Assembly (NCBI GenBank): GCA_038496675.1
Contig: CM076659.1
Span: 18,057,935 to 18,121,934 of the forward strand
Direction: 5' to 3'
From: Rachycentron canadum
Lineage: Eukaryota > Chordata > Actinopteri > Carangiformes > Rachycentridae
DNA: 64,000 bases
Each line of letters starts with the position of its first letter. The first letter of the stretch is position 1. A model generated the notes under the pieces. The model was not told the origin of the DNA and did not search any database. It saw only the letters and a list, made by a program, of their open reading frames with translations. Both the position numbers and the translations under genes were made by a program. This document shows positions 53,301-63,800 of the stretch, one piece after another.

Positions 53301-56300
53301 AGACTGCCATTGTCCAGTGCAGTGTAGGCTCCAAAGTGATGAGAGGGGTGATAGCACAGCCAATTAAAATGAACATAATTACAAAGTCACCCCTTTGACT
53401 CCTGATCAGAATACACATGCATCAACACACACATCCTGAAGGAGGAAGGGTGTGGTGGGAGGAAATCCAACAGAGAAGCAGAGAGGAAGAGGGAGGAGTA
53501 TGACAGAAGCATCCAGAAAGAGTGGGAGGAGGCATCGACAAACAGAGTAAAGAGAAGGAAAAGAACATGCAAATGTGTGAATGAGCATGCAAGGCTTATG
53601 GTGTAACACTGATACTTTGCACTAAACATTTAGGGGATAAAATTACCCAAGTGCTCACATGTTTGATGGGTTGACCACTTTTAATCCATTGTGAGTAATG
53701 CTGCAGTTCCTCTCTTTGCTCTCATGCACCAACAACTCAAATTAGCAAAAATCTTTTAATATGTCACCACTACTCAAGCAGTTTCTCCAGTTTGGCATGT
53801 AGTGTTTGGTATATTAACATGATCATGTTAGCACTCAGTATACAGTATACAGAATTCAGTAATGAGATCATTTGTTATGTAGTGAATTGATGAAAGATTT
53901 TGACCAAAGGTGCTAGATGAAAGATAATAGGATTGATTCTTCTTCGATCTGTCAATCAGTCCAATAGTCACCACCACAGTTGCTGCACTGAATCTTAGGA
54001 TCCAACCAAACTTGCAGCATTTTGGCATGTAACCTCTCTGCATGCATGTACCTTCTGACTGCATTATAATCTTGTTGAGGAAGACTGAGCTCCTATGAGC
54101 ATGCTCAAGTAAAAGTTAAGGGAACGATGCCACTCAGTGATCTAGGAGTTAAGCACTGAAAATACCACTTAGTATTTCCTATGGCACATATGAGCACACA
54201 CCTGCATACCATAACAGTCCAAAAGAGGGGGGTTGCTGGAGGGTTTTATAAAGAGGCAATTAAAGCCTTATCATTTCTTCACTCGCTATCCTTTCCTCAA
54301 ACACAGACACAAGAGTGAGTGCACACACACACACAATGTGAAAGACAAATCACTCAGACTAATTCATAAGGTACTTCTAAGGTCCTTTTTAAATTATGGA
54401 GAACGGTTGGTTTAATTCAATTAAAATGTAGCAGGGGCCACTTAAGGATGACGAGAGGAAGGTATGGCATGACTAAGTAAGCACAGTTTTCAAGAATGTT
54501 GTGGGGGGTCTTAGACCCTCTGGGGGTCCAAGGAGTTTTCAAGTGCACAGACTTCTATCTCCTCACCCCAAGCCCCCTTAAACCTCACCCCAAAACCCTG
54601 GATCCTTCTGGGTTTAAGCCCACACACACCTGGAGGACTGAGGCCGATTAAGACCAGATTAAGATAAAGTTACCCCTTCTTCGGCCGCTATGTCATTCAA
54701 ACCCCTGGATAGAGGGACACACAAGACAAAAAGGTTTGGTTCATTCGCATATACACACACAGGCACGTACACACAAAAGACTTTCTGGTCATCCTCATAA
54801 GCCCTATTAGTCTGCTATAGAGCCTCTCATAGCAGACATCAATCATGGAGGGATTAGTCAATTCCCTCTCTAAATGAGTGGCAAGGGAAACTTCCCTTCA
54901 ACTCTAAAGCAGGTCTCTCTTTCAGAGATTACACAGCGATTTGTTTTCATTTTGTTCCATCTTCATCGTTTTCTGTTTGACTTGCTTTTCATTTCTTTCT
55001 CTCTTGCTCTGCGTCTTCCTTCGTTCTCTCCTGCTTGCAGCTTGTGAGGTAATCCTTGGCAGATAAAACTAAGGAGGACTTACCAAAGGCAGATTACAAG
55101 CGGCGCTTTGCGGAAGGCCCTTTTACACCAGTCGGAGCGGGTATTGAGAAGAGTGAGCTCTTCGCAGTGCTTAACTTGTGAACTCGACATGCACCCAACA
55201 GAGGAAGAGGTGGAAAAATGATAGCCGCATTACAGTAACTGGATCAAAATATATCCCTCACAACACACACAAGATTGCACATTAGTACACACAACACACA
55301 CGTTTGTCCTTTCATGGCAACTGTGTATAAAATTGAATTCGGAATAGCCACTGAATACATATTAGCACTCCAATTCTTAATTCACTTAAAATCACTGAAC
55401 ATATCAAAGTCTGCGCTGTGAGACTTCATACCCAACAGAATTCTTATATTAGTCTGATGTGTAGCTCATCTCCTTCCACAACTGAAGCCAGATCACCACC
55501 ATAGCTGAACATTTCCTAAACTTTTTCAACTTCTGAGGCAAGACTCAAACAGCTGAGACTGTTCAGTATTCAGAAAACCTTTCAACCTAACTTGATGACA
55601 GCAATGGCCTGCAGCATGAAACGACAACAGGAAGCCCAAAGATCGGACCTTGACTGCATGAGGGAAGAAGCTGGGTCTCCCCTCTCCCACAAGATCCAAT
55701 GACAGACCACTCAGAAACTGCAAATAAGAGTTGGGGAGGGGTTCACGGTGGGAAAAGGCAGACAATGAGAAGTACTGACTTAGTCGTACTCCACTAAAGG
55801 ATTATTCTCCTAATATTACACAGCTTATGGAAAGGCCAATGTGGCCAAGGTGCTGAGGCTTCAGTGCCTTGGTCTCAGAAATGGACCACTGCCCTACTAA
55901 TATGGATTCCAGGTTCTGACATTTAAGAGAAACAACAGTCCTCGCATCCTTTACTTTGACTTAATAATGTACAGTAGTTGTACAGACCACACAGAGGAGG
56001 GGCTATTTAAACATATCTACAATGCTCATTATTTCATTTTTGTTTTTTTATTAGCATTGGTAGACAATTAGCATTGGTTCTGATCTCCACTGAACTGTAG
56101 GCGATAACGTCAATCATGGAAATCTAATTACTTATATTTAATTGATGGCAATGATGCTCCCAACAGTGCCTCTATTTTAAATATAGATATTCGTAATTGG
56201 AAACTGTTAATTCTTACTGAGCTACTAAAATAATCACTCAAAAATGAAAAAAATTTCTTTATAAATCAACACAAGCATAATAGGACTGACACTGGTCAAA

Positions 56301-57836
56301 TTGTCTTGACAACAGTGCTTGGAAATACACACATATATAAGATAAGACTCATTCTACAATGATTACTATTAGACAGTTGCCAATGCCCATTGCCTATTTA
56401 ATATCATCAACTGAAGCCCTAGTTTCGCCCTAGTCCTGTATCTCAAAGTCTTTGTGTAAAGGGAAGTCAAACTTATTAGAGAAGATGGAATAACTTTGGA
56501 CTGGATAGCATGATAAAAAGATGAGAGACCTTGGAAAGGAGAAAGATCAGAAGACAAGAGAGGACTGTCCTTGTCTCTTGGGTTCCCCTCTGTCCTCCAA
56601 AAACATCCCTCAGTCGTCACGGCAACCTCAGTAACACTTGACAGTGTGGATGTGGTCCTCTCTTGCTGCGTACCCCGGTGAAAGCTAATTAAGAAATATC
56701 GCAGCCTTCCGCGAACTCAATTAAATAATGTTAATTTATTCTAATTTCAATTTGGAGGTAGTCTGAACTGAAGGAGAGGCTGTGAAAACAAAGTCTGCAA
56801 GAGGAAGGAGAGCTGTGGCCTCTGCCTCCCCTGGCACAGGAGCTCTCACAACCTGCAAAACTCGATTTAATTTGAACCCTTTGATTAACATAAGTAATCA
56901 CACAAGCCCTTCAACTGAAGGGGAGAGGGAAAACATACCTCTGGTGTTGGTTTACTTTCTCACCTCTGGAAAGAATGAGTGTGCCTGCATATGTGTGCAA
57001 ATGAGAAAGCAAGAGAGAGATAGAGGGAAAGTGGTAAAGGCATAGAAGATTATGGTTAAGACTGTAATTTATACCTTCTTTATATTATAATTTGTACAGA
57101 AAAAAAAACACCTGGAGTTAGGCGATATGATAAAAACTATAGTAAAGCAATAGACACAGAGGTGTTTCGAAAAACCCATGGACCAGAAAGCCAACATATT
57201 TGATAAGCAAACCAAAATATAGCTCTTTCTTGTGCTATTAACCTCAATTTAATAAAGCAAACAACAGTTTCAGAACATACATTACACCCAAAGTACCACC
57301 AACAAATAGTTGAAGATGACTTACACTTTCTAAGATTCTTTGTGTAGATATTAAAATAATATAGAACTTCTTTGCTCAAACTTTTGTCCACAGCCATATG
57401 CCGACTTCCAACTTTTCTTATATGAAAATAAGGCTAATAATTCATGAAGCGGAAACTTGATGAAAATCCAAAGATCAGAGCATCTAAGTGTAGAGCGGTC
57501 TGACTATGAAATAGAGATGGAGATGAAACAAAAGGAGGAGCAGAGGATCACTGAATTACTGGGAGGGGTGAAATCAGCCCCAGGGAAAAGAGATGGACTG
57601 AATCAGACCAGACAGAGCTCACAGCCCGCCCAACAGGAACTCGCTCTGTTCATTTAAATTAATCCCACAGACGTTTCCATCCTTCCAGCTCCTTCACAGA
57701 TGCTAAACTTAAACTCGACGCCTTTGAGGATCTCTATCTTCCAGACAGGACAGTGGACAAACACACTGGCATGAGTGCCATGAGGCATCTTATGAATGAC
57801 TGAAGTGCCACTTTCACCAACTTGGAGACAAATTTA

Positions 57837-57889
<53 letters not shown>

Positions 57890-60800
57890 CACACACATAT
57901 TCAAAGGTGAGAATGGCAAAGGTTAACAGATTGTGGCTCTTGTGAATGCTGAATGTGGTAAACAGGTAAAATCAGCTGAGTCATGATATGACATCCATTG
58001 CCCCTAAATAACCACAGCCACAATGACGAGCACTTTGCTTCCTAACAGCTATGTCCAAACTAATACATTTTAATAAAAATGCATCACTTGTTACATTTAT
58101 GCCTGGTTTCCATCCTTTCAAATCCCTAAAACCCATAGCTTTGGAAATACAACTGGCCCTGTTGTAGTTTGAAAACAGCTGGAATGTAATGGGCATAAAC
58201 AGAGACTTGATGATGGAGACATCTAAGAGCGCACTAGGTTTTATTAGTCATGTCATCTCCTTCCCTGATTCATAATGTGACCCTTTTTGGGAAGAAAACA
58301 AATGTCTTCAAACTACATGGTCGTGATGTGTGCTTTCACCTGAGATTATTTTTGATACAGAGCTAAAACGTTCACCTGAAGGAGATCTGTTTCTTTTATC
58401 CCATAAGAACCCACGGTGACACAGGTGTCACAAGCCCTTTAAATGTTCTGGAAAGTTCCTTATACAGCTTTACCCTCAACCTTAACTCATGAAGTCCCTA
58501 TGTGACACATGCTGAACATCACGGTAGGTCATGTGACAGGTCATGTGACTTTGTGTTCCCATAACAACATTTCCAAGATGGCTGTTTGCCAGGTCACCAC
58601 AAGGGGCACAGCTAGCCAAATTTAAAAAGCTTGTTTTTTGTTGTTAAAAGGTAAGATTCAAGCCATTTAAGAATTATAATGCTTACATAACAAGTCCTTT
58701 ATTACATTTATCCTGTTGTAAACACACTAAATGAACAAATTGATATAAAACAAATCAGATAAATATCATTGTAACATATATATAACATTTCAGATCTTTG
58801 ATCATGATCCATAAATCATGAGTGCTGCACATGGCAAAAATCCAGAGCTTGGAGCACTTGTTAGAGCTTAATGTAAATCCAATCCATATGTATAATACCT
58901 GTATATAGAGTAAGTGGGCGCACACCATATGTCCATTGCATGTCCTGATTTTCCACAAGCTGGCAGTGAAGTGGGTGTTTTTAATGCAACGAGAAAGAGG
59001 ATAAAGTTATATCTTGGAAAAGTTTAATGCTAAATCTGCCCGCGTGAATTCATGCATGACAGATAGCAAAGCCAAAATATGACACTCTTCATTTTTTAAA
59101 TATGCATTTTAGTGGCTTACATTATAATTCCCCTATGATCCTTAATATTACCTTCCCATACACATACTTCCTCTCCACTGCTTTACCTTGCTCATATCGC
59201 TCCTGCTTTGGATGTCTTTTTTCCCCTAACTTTTAAATGTCAGTCCCTGATCACAGACATATTATTTGGGCACTGAAGCTTTGACCCTTATGCTCTTAAC
59301 TCTTTGGGATGTTACCATGGGGATTGGGGAGCTAAAGCTTGTTCATCTGCTGCACTTACTGTTACCTTTGCTCTGAATACATTTGTAAAATGTAAATAGG
59401 ACATTCTAATCTCTTTTGGTTAGCAAAGCTTTCATTTAACAAACTACATATGATACATTTCATACCCTTCAGGGCAGGTTGTACATACTTTCAATATATC
59501 AATTTCTATTCACATTCTGAGATTAGACCTAGTTGTCTCTGTATGAGTTTATCTTGGTCCTACACACCACCTGCCCACAAGAATAGTTAGAAGAAATAAA
59601 TGGAAAATACACACCTTGAAACCTTTTATATGGGAGAAGTAGAGGTTGGTTGTGTTTTAGGGGAAGGTTATAACTGCCCCAGCACATATTCACTAGACTG
59701 AGCCTAGGGCATACAAGAAACTATAAGAACAGATACATAGGGCATGTGAACACAAGCACACATCTATACTCTGTACACGTTCATAGTGTGATGATGTGTT
59801 GGTTTCGTCTTGGCCTCTCATAGTGGGAATGTCTCCTCTTAATCCTCTCTGACTTCATACATTCAAAGGTCATCTCACAGCCTACACATGGCTGAGGCGT
59901 GCATGTGTGTGTGTGTGTGTGTGTGTCATAGTGCCTTGTGTGAATAAGAAAGAGAACCCTATTCACACTAGCAGTATATGTCAACAAACCCTGTAGGCCT
60001 ATCCTTGTTTACTGTGAACATCCTATCTCTCTCTCTACAATTCCCTGGCCATCTTCTTTCTCTTCCCCCCACTACTCTCCTTTGCTCTACCCTTCACTAT
60101 CTTCCACCTATTCTCCTTCACCGCACTCCCACCCCCCAAACACCCTCCAATCCTCACCCACAATTCATTCTTCGCATCCCTCCCTCCCTCCACCCCGAGC
60201 TCCAGAGGCAGGGGCATCTCTTGGCGAAGTGTGGCCCACCACAGGCCACTGGCTTTGGGTAATTAAAGTGGTTTAGGCCCCCTCACCCACGGTCACAGGC
60301 AACTGCAGCTGGGTGATAAAGGCACTGTGCCATAATTACATGGACGGCCAGCATCACCGCCCAGCTACACTAAAACAGTCAGCTAGCCAGCTGCATGAGG
60401 AGGAGGACCTGTGTGTGTATAAGTGACTGTACAAAGTGTGTTTGCATGTGTGGGTGTGTGTGTGTGCACAGGGGGTCAACACCCCCTTCTGATCGCTCTG
60501 CTGTAGTTAAGCCCCCTGTGTTTAAGCCCCACATAGGCTCATTGAGCCCCTACACACACACGCATACACACACACACACACACATACACACACACACACA
60601 CATACATTTTCAACCCCCACCCATCCTCTACACCCCCAGCCAATCATTCCCCACCAGTGGTCTGACTCCTGCAGTGAGTGTGTGTGACCATCAGCCATTT
60701 AATTAGACCCAGCCATGATTTACCTAATTTAAATAAATAAATAAACATATGAAAACACCCCAATAAACAAATACCTATATTCAAATGAGGTGCTAGGGAA

Positions 60801-63800
60801 TTTCATGAGCATAAAGAATGGGGCAGAAGATGGGATTGTGCAGGCGGAAAAAAGCTAATGTAAGGACCACTGGATGTGGACACACAACACACACACAAAA
60901 TGCTTGAAGTCACTCACTTACATTAACACGTCACAAAGAATGAGCCAAAATGAAGAATAGTAAAAAGGCTATTGCCTGGAATTCTGGGATTTTTGTTCTC
61001 AGTTTATATTAAATATGAAGAATCTGTGTTACATATTAATTAAAAAGCCTTTACTTTTACTGTATTTGGCAAATTAACTTTGTTCATCACTACTGGGGAC
61101 AGTGTGCCGAGCCTGGATCCCTACATAATCTGAATACTGTTAAGAAGAAAAATAATGCCTTCACATCAATGTATCTGATGTGCCCATTCCATACAGTTTA
61201 CATCCTTGCTGAAGAGGATTTAGGGCTAGGTATTGAGCTATTGAATACTTAGTCCGATACACTTGAGTATCAAGAATAGATTATGGTCATCTGCATCTGC
61301 ATGAGCATCAGATGGTGGCTCATGTTTCTACCTTTATTTATTCTTTGATAAGGTAGTTTCTAATTTCAGGTAGGCAAAGTTCAAGTACAGCTGAGAGTTT
61401 TAACAACATTTTACATTTCACCTTGTCTTTTAAAGGGAAGTTCAAGTCAACCCAGTCCCATCCCCTTATGCATTAAGCACCAGACTGAAAGACTGTATTC
61501 TATTGAAGTATTTATCACATTTTCCGTCTAGTTGTTTCATGTGTCTGTGTAACCGTCATGGGGTTAAATCATAGTTTATTAAATTCAAGTGGAGCCTGTT
61601 TACCTTGGGGGAAGAGGAGGCCAGCTCTCTCCCCATCACCACTGCCACTGGGCTGGGCCCGACTGGCTGGGTTCTCTCCCTGTCTGGGCCAGCGCTTGGT
61701 TTGGGAACTAGTGGACTGGGGATGAGGCCAGAGCTGGAACCTGGGGGTGGAGGAGCCCTCCTCTTCTGGCTGCTGCCCACATCGAGGGAGGGGCCGCCAG
61801 TGGGGGGCCGCACAGGGCTCAATGTCCTTGGCTCATAGAACGGGTTGGATCTGAGAATGGAGGGAAAGGAGGGATGACAGAAGAGAAAAAGACAAGACAA
61901 AAAGATGTCATGTTAGAAAGTGCATGAATGTTACACATGATTCTTTTTTACATTGAAGCTATAGAAATGTTTACAGATAGAAGAGTAAAAAAATAAGATT
62001 TAAATGACAAATGTCCTTAAAACAAAAAAACAGCAGTTTGTAAACAGGTTACAAAACCAGGAAACTTTCTACAACGATATTTATTTAGTGCCAAATCATA
62101 ACAAAGTTACCTCAAGGAACTTTACATATAGAGCAGGTCTAGACCAAACTCTTTATAAATTTATTTAAAGGAACTCAACAAATCCCAACATGAGCAAGCA
62201 CGAGACATAAAAAAACATTCAATAGAAAAAGAAGAGCACACAAGAAACCTGTGCTTACAGAACACAAAAACATATAGCCATGAATGATCAAGATTATCAG
62301 TTATCTGTTCAAATTCATCTTTGGCTCCAACTTATAATTTTTAATTAAAGATAAGGAAATTGCTACATGGAGACAAGAGTTTGGTGAAACACAATGAACA
62401 ACACACACAAGTGGAAAGGTAATAGAAGATGCAGGTGCAGTGAGGTCAGGTCAGACTGACCTCATATCCTTACTGCCCAAGGTGGACTACTGACAGACAG
62501 ACAGCATGCTTGTGGCACTGAAAGCAGGGGCAAGGCCTTGAGACATTCACTCAACATGCAACAAGCAATCCTAAACAAACAAGAGAATTGGATGGAGAGG
62601 GTGGGGGTAAGAGCGAGAATGGGAAAGAAAAAAACTGATTGACTAGGTATCTGTCTGAAAGAGAAGGTTACAGCTACTCAGTGTCTATATGACCGCAGAG
62701 CGACAGAGAAGGGGGAGAAGCGAAGAAAAGAAAAGAAAAGCAGGCAGGCCTATAGAGAAGCTTTAACAGACCAGCACCGGCTAAAAGACATGTGAAAGGG
62801 CTCCAGTCAAAACACTGCGCTGCCCTCTTGAACTTTCTATTCTGCAGAGAGCTGCTCCTGATGTAAGAGAAAGAGCAAAAGAAACATGCCAGTCAATAAC
62901 TTGTCTGTCTTTAGATGGCCGAGTGGACTAAAACATACGGCTGACTGTGTGACAGCTTCGCTCAACAGCCTAAACCTATGAGTTCACAATTTAGCCACAA
63001 CCACTCTCATGCAGAGTTCACACACATTCAGTGAAAGATTACAAGGCTCCTCTCAGGATGAAATCTTGTTGTGACTCTTTATCAGCGATGCTGAGGTAGT
63101 AAGAGATGTCCTTCTCTTTGCACTGCATGATTTCTTTAATTATAAACCCACAATCCAACCAACCAATCCAAGTGAACAGAAAAACTATGTTATCAATAAG
63201 ATGAAAATTGACATAGACACATGTATTGTACACACAATATGTAATCTGCCAGCGTACTAGTCAATGATCTTTTCTTTTTTTGCTCATGAAGTAACCGAGA
63301 ATTCCTCACTGAAAGGTGAGCAGCATGCAAGAGGAGGCAAGTGACATATAAAATGAACACAGCCTGGAGAGGAAGTTAAGGAGGATGGCAAGGAGGGAAA
63401 GTATGGGGCAACAAATTGATGGGAGGCAGTGACAGAGGAGGGAAAGGAGGGAGACAAGCTTGAAGAATGCAGTCAAACAACAGGGCCCTTGTTCCTGTTG
63501 AAAGAGCTGCCTCGTCACTCGGCCTTGATGGGGGGGGCAACAAGTACTCCACAATAAGAAGGGGTCTTAGAGGACTTGGCCTGCTAACAGTGACTGAACT
63601 AGACAGTCTGAATCCTTCCAGAGTGCTTCTAGTAGGGGCTGCTAGAAACCACGAAAGTAGGCTATTTTGCTCAGTGTGTTTATCTGACTCCCTCTAGCAA
63701 ACCACTTACCGTGGACTCTGACACAGAAAGTTGCTTAAGGTGTAACTAGTGCAAGTTAAAGTGGAAAAATACAACAAGACAAAAGACGACAAAACAAAAT

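Larger units (their letters stand above)
45437..61603 (-). other. EHBP1 intron between the NPF exon and the CH exon, 16.2 kb
   Basis: The largest intron. No exon is expected here from the mammalian protein and none was found. It carries the highest concentration of CNE-like blocks (45850-46140, 47390-47520, 47880-47990, 48870-48960, 49910-50200, 51470-51640, 54230-54720, 54830-55160, 56650-56920, 57590-57760, 60220-60370, 60670-60750) between many microsatellites. 52370-52900, 55200-56340 and 58200-59900 show nothing recognisable. Confidence 0.85.

Noticed and set aside
53815..53830. 16-bp perfect palindrome TAACATGATCATGTTA
   Set aside because: Short palindromes of this size arise by chance in AT-rich introns. 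No second copy or context.
55526..55765. 79-codon minus-strand open frame
   Set aside because: No similarity recalled, no splice sites in a fitting phase and no expected EHBP1 segment here.
63703..63738. 6-nt or 36-nt micro-exon before CACG|gtaagt in the first visible intron
   Set aside because: The donor is strong and both lengths keep the frame, but direct splicing of 63971 to 61850 already yields the family sequence LDESNPFYEP, so no extra exon is needed.
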